From Gonatopus flavifemur (lineage: Eukaryota; Arthropoda; Insecta; Hymenoptera; Dryinidae): a stretch of 64,000 nt of DNA. The notes beneath the pieces are model-generated. The model had not been told where the DNA came from. It worked only from the letters and a program-made list of their open reading frames with translations, and searched no databases. Position numbers and translations under genes: made by a program. The stretch is taken from the NCBI GenBank assembly GCA_018340375.1, contig JAFFJZ010000010.1, positions 14,136,001 through 14,200,000 on the forward strand. Reading direction: 5' to 3'. Numbering within the stretch: the stretch's first letter is position 1; each line of letters opens with the position of its first letter. Below, one piece after another: positions 33,919 through 44,010 of this stretch.

Positions 33919-34255
33919 GGTAGAGTTAACTCTGCAAATCTGTCAATTTTTCCCGCGAATCACACCAGCAGATGAATACAGAGTTTTCTGCGTAATTTTG
34001 TGTTGGAAGAAATGTGGAATTTCGCATGGGAAGGTAGAGTTAACTCTGCAAATCGGTACGTTTTTCTCCGCATCATACCAGCAGTAAAATACAGAATTAA
34101 ACAGAGAAAATTCTGTATTTTCTTGCTGGTATAACGCGGAGAAAAACGTACCCAAGTGCAGAGTGAACTCTACCTTTCCATGCAAAATTCCACATTTCTT
34201 CCACCACAAGATTGAGCAGAACACTTTGTATTTCTCTGCAATTATCATTTGCAGA
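33919..34255. repeat. large imperfect hairpin built on a duplicated unit
   Basis: ggtagagttaactctgcaaa begins at 33,919 and again at 34,033, so the left arm holds two tandem units of about 114 bp. The right arm (from about 34,113) pairs with the second unit (gctggta, cggagaaaaacgtac, ctctacctttccatgc) and then partly with the first (ccacatttcttcca, ttctctgca). Total stem length is over 130 bp. No coding frame is credible. Confidence 0.75.
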
Positions 34256-34490
34256 AGAAAGTAGAGTTCAGCGGAGGAAGCTCTACGTTTCTCCGAAGAT
34301 TCTCATATTTTTCCCACCTCATGAGCGCAGAGAAAACGCTTAATTTCTCTCGAAGTGTGCTTTGCAGGAACATACGGGGATTTGCAGAAAAATTTCTGCA
34401 TCCGATTGAAATATGCGGAGTTTTGGTAAGATTCTGCAGTTTCCAGGTAACAATTTGTACAAGGAATCCTTCATCTCTCGCAACTGCGCA
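34256..34490. repeat. further gcagagaa-rich repeat next to the hairpin
   Basis: Words like gcagagaaa, tttctccgaag, ctctacgtttctcc and tttgcagga continue the vocabulary of the adjacent hairpin without a clear arm structure. It is probably a worn extension of the same family. Confidence 0.4.
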
Positions 34491-34720
34491 CACGGCGAAA
34501 AAAATATGATAACCATTTTCATACAAATATAGTAATCGGAGGACATGATTCATTATGACGATAAATGACAGTCAGTATATGACAATTCATCATAACTCCT
34601 CAACAATTACTGTATTTCTGCTAAACAATGATAGATGTATAGTATTTGATGTCATAATGAATTATGTCCTTCGATTACTATACTTTGTCTGATAACCATT
34701 ATTATATTCTTTTCTCCGTG
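34491..34720. mobile_element. 230-bp hairpin element (CACGGCGAAA ends)
   Basis: The left end cacggcgaaaaaaatatgat and the end complement cacggagaaaagaatataat are followed by tatagtaatcggaggacat and its partner tatagtaatcgaaggacat, then attcattatgac. CA occurs on both sides. It belongs to the CAC-N-GAG-A hairpin group. Confidence 0.75.
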
Positions 34721-35320
34721 CACTCACAGAGTTCTGCAGAGAAACTATCAGAGTTTTGCAGGCAAATATTTCTACTGGCAGCGTATAGTCATGATTTCAC
34801 CATTCATCGATTTAGAAAGGTCTCCATATTTCCCACATGGTTTACATATTGTTGATCTGAAACAAAAGTATAGTCCAAACCACTCACATTCTTACTGTGA
34901 CAACTGAAACGTTTAGCTATTCATTGCGCAATTATAAACCTGGTTGCAAATATAAATGGGGTTCCGTAAAATTAAAACAATAATAATTCTTGTGAAAATA
35001 TGGCAGTACACTTCGGATAACAGAACATTTTTCTCCTCAAAATTTCAAATATTCATTATGTTCTCTCAAAGATATCAGAAAGTCAGTTCTAATAAATTTC
35101 GGATAAGTTCTCAACATAATGAAAGAGGTACTTGAAAGGTCTCAAAAATTGAAGCATTTTGCGACTCGATACTAAAAATTAGCTATGCACGAAACACCCG
35201 AGTTTATCAATCTTTAGCAAAATGGCTATCAATTTGGGGCAAAAATTCGTAGTGAAAAAACCAAAAGGTGATAGTCATAACTGGGCTATATCTGAAATTC
35301 ATCGTACGGTAATGGCACCC

Positions 35321-35826
35321 CCCTGGTGAAAATGGAAGCGGAAAGGTAGTGTAAACGAAGCTTATGTTGGAAAGTAACCGAAACGTTAATGAAAAGTATA
35401 CAAAGCTTGAATGGGAGGGATACAAAAAGTATGTGAAGAGGGAATTGAAACAAAGGAAGCGTATAAAATTCATGCAACTTAAATAAAAATATCGCACACC
35501 ATAGCGATTCCGAACTGATGGCTTTCATCGTGGTAGACGAGGGTTTTATCCACTGAGCCATGAATCGTCGTTGGGATACACTACTTGGAGATATTATTTA
35601 AAGTCAGAATAGGTATGATTCGCATACGCTTAATGTAACTTACTATTACTTTACATGAAGCGCGTGTGCAACGGGATCGAGAGATTATAAAACGTATATG
35701 GAACGTATGATTTCATCATTTTACAGCAAGCGGGCATCACACGCTTCACGAAGAGGGAATTGGAACATTTTTCGCTTCGTATGCGCTCCCTTTGCGCTTC
35801 GTGTATACGCTTCATTTTCACCAGGG
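35321..35826. mobile_element. CCCTGGTGAAAATG inverted-repeat element
   Basis: Starts ccctggtgaaaatggaagcg and ends with the complement of ccctggtgaaaatgaagcgt. gaagc/gcttc words are frequent inside. A 135-bp relative with TA flanks lies at 54,995-55,129. A tRNA-like fragment (35,500-35,568) lies within. No transposase. Confidence 0.65.
35500..35568 (-). repeat. tRNA-like (SINE-type) fragment
   Basis: The minus strand reads atggctcagtggataaaacc, a good A box (TGGCTCAGTGG), and 35-40 bases later agttcggaatcgc, a B box with one inserted base. The acceptor and anticodon arms do not form, so this is more likely a SINE head or tRNA pseudogene than a functional tRNA. Confidence 0.45.
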
Positions 35827-36374
35827 CCGGTTCACAATGATTGATTGCTAGATAATAAAGAGTCATCGGACAATGACAGAGTTGATGATTGACCCAATGA
35901 TGGACTGATTATGACCTATTACCATTTATTGATACCTTATTGTCATCGAATGGTGGCTCATATCTCGGCCAGTAATAAGGAATTAATCATTCGCCATTCA
36001 ATATATTTTAATCAAAACTCATATTATGAGCCACATATTGGCCGGTTATAGGCTGTATTCCATAACTGGGCTTGCTGTATGGGAATTTACGATAAATTTA
36101 CTACGAATTTTCGGTAAACTTCCTACAAAGATCCTCAGCGAATCTCTTTTCCCCTCAATTGACAGTCATTCTTCTGAATATCAATGCATTCGCAAGAGAT
36201 TTTCGAAAATCTGATCTTTTGTTCATTAGGGTGAACAGGTAAGATTTGAAACCAGAACAAGAATCGAATTCAAGAACAATACTACATTTTTGATCGTGAA
36301 AAAAACTTTATTTAATTGATTGCAGGGCACAACGAAAAGTTAACGAAAACATGCGAAAATACGTGGGCTAACTG

Positions 36375-36495
36375 AGGATTCAGATGCAGCCAAAACTAGC
36401 CCTGTTTCAACTGAAAGTAAGCACCGAAAAGAAATGTCGGCACAATGGGAAAGACTGAATTTCAGTCAATTTTTCAAGTGAGATGCAGCCACATT
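36375..36495 (-). repeat. dispersed repeat family F, copy 2
   Basis: The reverse complement carries gtggctgcatctcacttg, cattcagtctttcccattg-like, gacatttcttttcggtgct and gaaacagggctagttttgg, as at 19,380-19,500. Confidence 0.6.
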
Positions 36496-36524
36496 TAATC
36501 GAACTTTTCGCAGTGACAGCAACA

Positions 36525-36660
36525 AGAGTTCTGGTTACAGTAACAAAAATTTAGCTGTTGTAGCAATATTTTTTGGCTATCTGAATATAAAATACATGAA
36601 GCAGCCATTGCAGCTAATTCCTAGCGACCATAACAAATTTTTTCCTCGTGAATGAATGAT
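36525..36660. mobile_element. tagct-type hairpin element
   Basis: Contains aatttagctgttgtagcaat and attgcagctaattcc, and ends tttttcctcgtg (complement cacgaggaaaaa). Similar tagct-rich hairpins lie at 37,571, 41,655, 57,113, 58,185 and 61,800. Confidence 0.5.
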
Positions 36661-37570
36661 TGAAATGTCAAGGAAAAAAACATTCATTGAAATTATTTCA
36701 AATCGGAGAGTCATTGTATTCAAAGTGCAGAAAAATTGATTCAGATCTTTCATGCATAATTCCTGCTTAACGTGATAAATTATAGGCTCAATTACATGAT
36801 AAAGTTAAAGAATTTGTATAGTCGGTGTGAGAAGTCCGTTAACAGTTCCAACGGAAATATCTTTGAATACGTTGTGACGAATTTCAAATATTTTTCTCTG
36901 GCTGTTTACTATCATAAATGTTGTCCCATCCACTCTGATGAGTTAAAAATTCTCCAATAACAGCGATAATATATTATATAACGATATTTCCGTTAGACTT
37001 GTCAACGGACTTCTTACAACAACTATACACAAATTTCAATTCACATCGTTTATAAATTTATATTTTAAAGTTGGTCGAAACTCCTATTGGAATAATTGAT
37101 AGCGGTTCATTGAATCTATGAGTTTTAACGAAGTATTCTGTATAAAAAGTTCCGCATGAAATCCTAATCATTCTCGTCCAATGCTCGTCTAATGAGGTTC
37201 GATCAGAATTTCCGGTTTTTAATGTACGTATTGATTCTTATACTCACCTATAAATGTTCATTTCACTGTTTCATGAGAACATCACGAGAACTTGTTGATA
37301 CAATATTACATGGTTCACGTAGATAAATATATATTTGATATTCTTATCCGGTATAGGTTCAGCTAGAATTGCTCAGGAATAACAACAAACAATGAAAATA
37401 TTCTGGCAAGATTCTTCAAACATTATACACACATATATGTATTTTGAATATGCTGTATTTACTTTGTAGTTATACATGGACGATGCAAATAAAACTAATT
37501 TTGATGAATTCCTCAAGACATTCTTATAGTGTGTTGAAAATTTCTTGAAATTTTATTAATTTTCCAAGTA

Positions 37571-37774
37571 CACGGAAAAAATAATTCGCTATGGTAGCTA
37601 AGAATTAGCTGCTGTAGCTCATTCGTGTATTTGATATTTGGATAGCGAAAAATATTGCTGCAATAGCTTGAGTTTAGCTACTATAGCAATAACTTTTGTC
37701 GCCACCACTTAAGAAAAACAGCTACCATATAGCTAGCTTTTAGCTATCGAAATATTCACAACATTTTTTCCGTT
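37571..37774. mobile_element. tagct-type hairpin element
   Basis: Begins cacggaaaaaataattcgct after a TA and ends ttttttccgt. The interior alternates agctaagaattagctgctgt and attagctatc words that pair across the middle. The right terminal G and TA are lost or mutated. Confidence 0.6.
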
Positions 37775-38194
37775 CATTCTTAAATTCTCATTCATAAGTA
37801 ATTGGACTTTGAAGACATTTTTTGAACACGTGAGTGGAAATTGCTTCCATCATATGTAATTGAAGCTTCATGTAGAAAATTTCTAGCAGATTAATAAAGA
37901 AGGAAACGTGCAGGAAAATGTGCAGTGGAAGTGTATTTAAAGTTGAGGAACCATTTACCAAACGTAAAATGGAGCATTTCAAGCGTAGAGTCAACATTCT
38001 CACAGAGAGTTACACTTTCTATACACTGTCATTTCCATCAAGAATCTCAAATGGGAAAGTTTTCCAAATTATGTATAATTTATATATAATTCAATATAAT
38101 TTATATATCGATTTCTCAGCAATTTAAACATTTTTCTACTCAAAGGTCTATGCATACATATAATTCTCTCAACGCCCAGACCATACAACACATT

Positions 38195-38450
38195 CCCAAG
38201 AAAAATGAAGTATTTAATTGAAGAGTCACAAAAAAATACCTAATTGAATTGAATAGTTTTATTGAATTAATTAAATATTCCTTTTTCTTGAAAAAACATT
38301 CCATATTTTTCATATAAAATATTGAATATTTGTTTGATTTGATGAACATTTAGCTGAGGCAATAAAAGTTAATCCAAATCAATTAAGTATTTTGTTGCGA
38401 CTATTTAATTAAATATTTTATTGTTCCCGGAAACTTTTTCCTCTCAGTGC
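38195..38450. mobile_element. hairpin element with aattaaatattt arms
   Basis: cccaagaaaaatgaagtatttaa at the left pairs with the complement of tgcactgagaggaaaaagtt at the right, through caanaaaatacntaattga. A partial relative ends at 40,368 (tttttctctcactg). The tip again fits CACTGAGAG-A. Confidence 0.5.
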
Positions 38451-38472
38451 ATTCATAAAGAACTCTTCTCTA

Positions 38473-38860
38473 CTGCCGTCCTAAGCCAAAAAGCCATGTC
38501 TCCAAGCAACAGAAATTTTTCTTCTTACATATTTATATTCCCATGAGCTTTGTACATGTATTTCCATGCAGAAAATCCTTGAATCATTGACAATAATTCA
38601 AAAAAACTCAAATAAAAATAACAGCGTCCTTATCATGTAATAAGTATGTATAAGTTTAGATGGGTTCATGTAAAAACTTTGAAATGTAAAAAGTTCGAAA
38701 CCTTGGTTGGAATCAATAGCAATATACAACCTTTTTCTTCAACCAAGCCTTCGAACCATTTACAATGTGAACTTTTTTTATAAACCCGTTTAGATAAAAT
38801 GCTGATTGTCTCCAAACTTAAAAATATAAAAATACGCCCTTTTGGCTTAGGACGGCAGTG
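38473..38860. mobile_element. MITE with ctgccgtcctaagccaaaa ends
   Basis: ctgccgtcctaagccaaaa at the left and its exact complement near 38,840-38,857 face each other, with TA just outside each. The length is about 388 bp. The interior is AT-rich without coding content. A Tc1/mariner-type target is likely. Confidence 0.7.
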
Positions 38861-38984
38861 TAGTGGAGTCGTGATCGTCGATTGTGGAAGAATAAAGGCT
38901 GTTTTACAGAATTTTGATGTACAAATCAATAAAAACTTTATAAGTTTGTTATAAAAGATTATTCTTTCGAGATCAGCCATCCCC

Positions 38985-39990
38985 TAGTAGGAAGTTTCCC
39001 TAGCAAATGACGGGGCACTGATCAGGGACTGATCAGCAAACTCACAAGTTTCCGACAAGGGGTGTAACGCTCTGACTAATGAGAAAGTGATTGTAAAAAC
39101 TGAGCATATATCACCGAGTAACTGATGAGGCACTGATCAATAGTTGATAGGGTATTTGTTTTAAGTCGATAAAGGTGTGAAATGTTGATGATAAATTTAT
39201 TATTTTTCACTCAAATAATAATTTATGTTCTTGTTTGAGATGTTTCCAAGGATTCAAAAGTGAATTTTTAGCAAAACCCGTAGGAAAAATTTTCCTAGAC
39301 TTTTTCTTAGATAAAATCTAGGACTTTTTGCCGAGGACAAAAAATATATAAAACCATATGTATGGTGTTTCCACCTCAATCATGAGATATGATGAGATAA
39401 TATTCAAGTTACTATACTTGCTCATAATAAATAACAAAACTACATTATATCACAACAAGAAAGAATATATCCATATCACACCCCTTTTATCACCTTTTAT
39501 ACCATAACCACACAAAATCTAATAATTTACAAGTTAGCTTCATTATGTCAATATACTCTTTATGATTATTCAGATTTGGTTTCATTAATTTGATACAGCA
39601 AAACAAGGATAAAATAATTCGAACCAATTCAATTCGATTTCTTTGTAATACTTCGAATTTTGGTTAAGACATATATCTAAAATAGGTGTACTTTTTCAAT
39701 TGAAATATATCATCTCAATAACAATTAATATGTTCCTGGAACCGAATATTTTTTATAAACATTCACGCTATTACTGTGTCTTGTGAATAAAGGCAATAAC
39801 TTGTCAGAATTTGATCAGTTTTATATCAATTTTAATAATCATATTAGACAAATCAGTTCCCAATAAGTTTCTCCTGATTAGTTTTTCTTCATAGTGCCTC
39901 ATCAGTAATAGCGAAAACTGATTATGTTTCTACTAGAGTCATTAGCATTGCCTTTACTGAGCATATTCATGAGACTTCTACTGCGAACGA
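38985..39990. repeat. possible old inverted-repeat element (cactgatca words)
   Basis: cctagtaggaagtttcc, tgacggggcactgatcag and aactgatgaggcactgatca at the left have loose counterparts atagtgcctcatcagtaat and tttctactagagtcattag at the right. Arms are diverged and scattered, so this is tentative. The interior is unique-looking AT-rich DNA. Confidence 0.35.
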
Positions 39991-40370
39991 TCGTTCAAGC
40001 AAATACATTCAAGAACGATTCAATTATATAAATTTACATAAATTAATTCATGATTCCGGAATTCATGAATTCTGGAACAATAAAATATTCAATTACAAAG
40101 TAAAAAAACCGTTGAATTGCTGACAAATTGTTGGGTCATGCATGCAGTAATCAACCTGAAGAAAAACTCGAGTTGTGGTAAATATACCAATTTGTCGGTC
40201 ATTTTCCCGGAAAACCCGATGGACTTACAAAATCCTGGGGACAAATACTCATAATATGCTATAAAATATTTATGTCAGTGGGTATTCAATCGATTGAATC
40301 AAACTAGTATTTTGTTACGACTATTCAATTAAATGTTTTACTATCCCCGAAAATTTTTTCTCTCACTGTA

Positions 40371-40945
40371 CAGAGGGGTGAAAATTATTAGAATAATTGT
40401 GATTTCCAAAAGTGTTCAATCATTTATGGAGTACTGGTTTTATTTCTTGATATAAATAGTTCTTAAGCCCTCCATTTTTGAACAAAGGAAGATTCCATGA
40501 TTACTATATGACAATCTCATTTGTACAAAGTTCTTTTTCATTATGAGCATCTTCATATGCCTTCAAATAACTAATAATGTGCAATATTTTGATATTAAGA
40601 ACTGGGCTTTCATTGTATAAAATTTATATACAAGACAAGGAATGATAATTGAGTTACGATGAAATTAATAAAAATCTCGGTTGGAATTTGTTGTTAACTA
40701 TTCTAAATTCCCAGCGGGTATCTATCGTCGCATACTGTTTAGTTTGAAATCGAGGTGTTGAGATCATTGAAGTGAAAAAACAATTGGATAGAAAAATTGT
40801 TACAATAATTAACTCAGAAATGGAAGGATGACAAACTATTATATCAACAAGACAAAATAGTAATCCACAGATAAATGCATAATCTGACGCAAAAGTTGGA
40901 GTTATTTTGGAAATAACAATTATTCTAATAATTTTCACACCTCTG
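40371..40945. mobile_element. Tc1-like non-autonomous element, 37-bp inverted repeats
   Basis: The left end cagaggggtgaaaattatta and the right-end complement cagaggtgtgaaaattatta continue as gaataattgtgatttcc and gaataattgttatttcc. TA flanks both ends (40,369-40,370 and 40,946-40,947). The tip resembles Tc1-type ends. No transposase frame: the 146-codon minus frame at 40,654-41,094 crosses the element boundary. Confidence 0.8.
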
Positions 40946-41143
40946 TATGTCTTCATAAACCAGCTATTATCATTTGGCAATAGCTGACCGTTGCTGGACC
41001 GACATTCAATAATACACTCAAAAACATTATTTTGTTGGAATGTGATCAACATAGGAATTTTGTTATCCCAACAAAATTTTGGATGTTTTGACAAAATACA
41101 TGAAAAAAAAAACCACTAAAAAGAAACATGTAAGTGAAAAAAC

Positions 41144-41283
41144 CAGGGACTGGAACGTTATTCACTTACGTCACTCATTATATATAAAATCTATATAATA
41201 AATATATAATTTGTGTACAATATATATATTATATACATTTTATATATAATGAGTAACGTAAGTGAATAACGTTCCAGTCCCTG
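41144..41283. mobile_element. near-perfect 140-bp hairpin (cagggactgg ends)
   Basis: cagggactggaacgttattc, acttacgtcactcattatat and the following ataaaatctatataat pair with the right arm with very few mismatches, leaving an AT-only loop. No clear target duplication. The cagggac tip may indicate a hAT-type MITE. Confidence 0.8.
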
Positions 41284-41654
41284 ATCTATACACGAAAACC
41301 AGAATTTTCTATAGTCAAAAATCTTCAACCCACAATAACTCAACACGCATTGTATGTCACAAAATAATAATTAGATTTTTAGTATTACATTTAGTATTTT
41401 AGGATTACATTCAATCCATGATCCACAATAGGGCCGAATCTACTTCCACATAAGTAAAAATTACACTTCGTAATCGTTCAATCCAGTTTTGATATAAGTT
41501 ATACATAATACTTCGGAAATTGATTCAATAATAGAATTCGATTCACCATGGAGAAAGGCCCTCAAAATTCTCAGCCCCGGAACTTCCATTACTCTAAATT
41601 CGGTCTTGATTCACAAATAATTTTGATTGATTCCTCATACACAGAGTTTCACTG

Positions 41655-41854
41655 CACAGAAAAAATAATTTAGCTGCAGCAGCTAAGTAGCTAGCACGGA
41701 CACGGACAGCCATTAAATTGGCTCCTAAAAAAATTAACTACAAATGCAAATTTTTTTGCTGTCACAGCTAAAATTTAGCTGCAGGAGCTAATTTAATGGC
41801 TGTCCATGTCCGTGCTAGCTACTTAGCTGCTGCAGCTAAATTATTTTTTCCGTG
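41655..41854. mobile_element. 200-bp tagct hairpin element
   Basis: cacagaaaaaataatttagc at the left and complement cacggaaaaaataatttagc at the right continue through tgcagcagctaagtagctag, cacggacacggacagccatt and aaattggctcc. The arms pair over about 80 bp. TG flanks both ends. The TTAA of the next element lies 8 bp further on. Confidence 0.85.
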
Positions 41855-42124
41855 TGGTTAGCTTAACCCTTTGCGGCATGGTGGCTATTATAATAGCCAC
41901 CTCAATGTGTTTTGAGTTTCCAGTTAACCAGAGACAATATAACGCTTTTTCCCCCAATTTTTTTTTTCAATTTGATTTAGATAAGGACTCAGGAAGTATT
42001 CGGTATCACGTATACATTGTCAATCGTTTTACAAATTGTGATTTAAATGAATAAACAATGAAAAAAAGCCGTATTCATTGAATAACACAGGCACACAAAA
42101 AAAATTGTGATGAACCAGAAGGTA

Positions 42125-43160
42125 GACCACACTATCCCTACGTTTTTGGGATCGCTGAAACCGAATATGACCATGAAAAATTTTTTCAATCGCCCGTTTG
42201 CCCTCACCAACCCCCTGATGGGGGTTGAATTTGAAAAATTCGGAAAAATTCAAATTTACTTGTATTTCTATGTTCTTTGGGACGCTGAACCCAAAAATGA
42301 TGAGGAAAAAGAATTCCAACCCCTCTCTTATCCGCTAGCACCCTCCTACCACCCCCTGATGGGGGTTGAAGTTTAAACTTTCGTAAAAAATTCAAATGTA
42401 TGTGGATTTCTATGTCTTTTGGAATGCTCAAACCGAAAATGATAACAAATAAGAAATTCCACCCCTCTCTTGCCCGCTAGCACCCTGCTACACCCCCTGA
42501 TGGGGGTTAAATTTTAAACTTTCGTAAGAAATTCAAATCCATGTAGATTTTCATGTTTTTTGGGATGCTGAAACCGAAAATGATAAGAAAAAATGAATTC
42601 CATCCTCTCTCACCAGCTAGCACCCTCCTACCGCCTCCTGATGGGGGTTGAATTCTAAATTTTCATAAAAAATGCGAATGTATGTGGATTTCTATGTTTT
42701 TCGAGATGCTGAAACCAAAAATGATGAGGAAAAAGAATTCCAACCTCTCTCACCCGCTAGCACCCTCCTATCACCCCCTGATGAGGGCTGAGTTTGAAAC
42801 TCACGTAAAAAAATCTGAATGCATATGTATTGCCATGTTTTCTAGGATGTTTGAATAAGAAACGATAACAAATAACAAATTCAACCCCTCTTTTACCCGC
42901 TAGCACCCTCTTACCACCCCCGGACGAGAGTTGAATTTGGAACTCACGTAAAAAATTCGAATCTATGTGTATTCCCATGTTTTTTGGGACGCTTAAATCG
43001 AAAATGATAACAAATAACAAATTAAACTCCTCTGTTACCCGCTAGTACCCCCTTACTACCCCCTTGAAGAGGGTTGAATTTGAAATTCTCTCACAAAATT
43101 GAGATGTATGTGTATTTCTATGTTCTTTGAGATGCTGAGACCATAAACGACTGCAATCAA
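42125..43160 (+). repeat. 141-bp tandem array inside T2, seven units
   Basis: The word accccctgatgggggttg or a variant recurs at 42,211, 42,352, 42,493, 42,634, 42,774, 42,917 and 43,059, so the spacing is 140-143 bp. A second word, gggatgctgaaaccgaaaatg, lies about 70 bp after each, and cccgctagcaccctcctac before each. Units diverge more toward the right. Each unit carries a ccccc-tgat-ggggg mini-hairpin. Confidence 0.93.
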
Positions 43161-43261
43161 CAATATCCACTGACTCGATTACCTCCTCACACTCCTGTAC
43201 AATCATTAAAAAGAACCTAGTAGAATCCACATGAAAGTCAGTTCTCAGCGAATTACGCTAA

Positions 43262-43660
43262 AGATATCAGCAACCCGGAAAATCCCCGACACGTGAGTTT
43301 CAGCAGAATTCCGCAATTTTTTAAATTTTCCACCGCCATATTGAATCCGCCATTTTGAATTTCGGAAATCTGAGTTGAGATTCGTAATCAGCGATCCGAA
43401 AAATCCCCGACACGTGAATTTCAGCAAAATCCCCCAATTTTGAAAATTTTTCCGCCGCCACCTTGAAACCGCCATCTTGAATTTTGCAAATCTGAGTCCA
43501 GATTCGTAATCAGCGACCCGAAAAATCCCCGACACGTGAGTTTCAGCGAAATCCCCCATATTTTGAAATTTTTTGCCGCCATCTTGAATCCGCCATCTTG
43601 AATTTCGCAAATCTGAGTCCAGATTCGTAATCAGCGACCTCAAAAACCTATACATACCAA
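43262..43660 (+). repeat. 121-bp tandem array inside T2, about 3.3 units
   Basis: aaaatccccgacacgtga recurs with its cccc at 43,284, 43,405 and 43,527 (spacing 121-122). Each unit continues with ttcagcnaaat, a pair of ccgccatnttgaat words, gcaaatctgagtccag and attcgtaatcagcgacc. A partial fourth unit ends near 43,655. Confidence 0.92.
43333..43600. promoter_or_regulatory. six YY1/Pho-like CCGCCATNTTG sites in three pairs
   Basis: ccgccatattg 43,333; ccgccattttg 43,347; ccgccaccttg 43,455; ccgccatcttg 43,469; ccgccatcttg 43,576; ccgccatcttg 43,590. Each pair is 14 bp apart start to start, and pairs repeat every 121-122 bp. The reverse reading CAAGATGGCGG is the well-known YY1 consensus, and the GCCAT core is shared by insect Pho. 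Binding is an inference from the motif only. Confidence 0.45.
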
Positions 43661-43710
43661 GTTTCATGAAAAACCGTTCATCTGAAAAACGTATGCCGCA
43701 AAGGGTTAAC

Positions 43711-43903
43711 GTGATACGAGCGCCATAATTTTTACGAGACAAACTACAAAAAAATGCGTGCCATAATTCAAAATATCTCTCTGTACAGCACTTCTTCAGC
43801 AGTTCAAGAAATGCTGTACAGGGAGATATTTTGAATTAATGTACGCATTTTTGTGTAGTTTGTCCCGAAAAAATGTCTAAAAGCCCAGGCGCTTGTATCC
43901 CTT
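43711..43903. mobile_element. hairpin element beside T2
   Basis: acgagacaaactacaaaaaa, atgcgtgccataattcaaaa and tatctctctgtacagcactt at the left pair with the right arm (aatgctgtacagggagatat, tttgaattaatgtacgcatt, tgtgtagtttgtccc). The outer words gatacgagcgcc and ggcgcttgtatc also pair. The T2 TTAA abuts its left edge, so T2 may have inserted into its tip. Confidence 0.75.
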
Positions 43904-43910
43904 CAATTCA

Positions 43911-44010
43911 TCCCCAAGAGAACACAAACCTTCAGAAACGTTCATTAAATGTTCCTGGACGTTCGCGAACGTTCAATGAACGTCCCTGAAGGTTTGTGTT
44001 CTCTTGGGGA
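43911..44010. mobile_element. 100-bp element, family E, perfect 25-bp arms
   Basis: tccccaagagaacacaaacc then ttcag is mirrored exactly at 43,986-44,010. The interior is dense in aacgttc words (gaaacgttcattaaatgttc, gacgttcgcgaacgttc). A diverged relative is at 9,739-9,882. Confidence 0.85.

Larger units (their letters stand above)
41867..43705. mobile_element. TTAA-bounded element (T2) carrying two tandem arrays
   Basis: Left ttaaccctttgcggcat and right atgccgcaaagggttaa give a 13-bp inverted repeat (ccctttgcggcat) plus TTAA on each side (41,863-41,866 and 43,706-43,709). TTAA with a CCC tip is the hallmark of piggyBac-type elements. A perfect 22-bp palindrome follows at 41,880-41,901 (ggtggctatta and its complement). 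No transposase is present. Instead the 1,839-bp body is filled by a 141-bp tandem array (42,125-43,160) and a 121-bp tandem array (43,262-43,660). The open frames across it, including 165 codons on the minus strand, follow the repeats. Confidence 0.88.

Noticed and set aside
40654..41094. 146-codon minus frame with hydrophobic segments
   Set aside because: It crosses the right boundary of the Tc1-like element (40,945), has no family motif, and uses AT-rich codons expected by chance.
42125..43660. Regular repeats that could suggest a CRISPR array
   Set aside because: The repeats are contiguous tandem units of 141 and 121 bp without unique spacers, in eukaryotic DNA.
43245..43742. 165-codon minus frame with repeated ITNLDSDLRNSRWRIQDGG-like units
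   Set aside because: The peptide repeats simply translate the 121-bp array of the T2 element, and the frame runs out of the element at its end.
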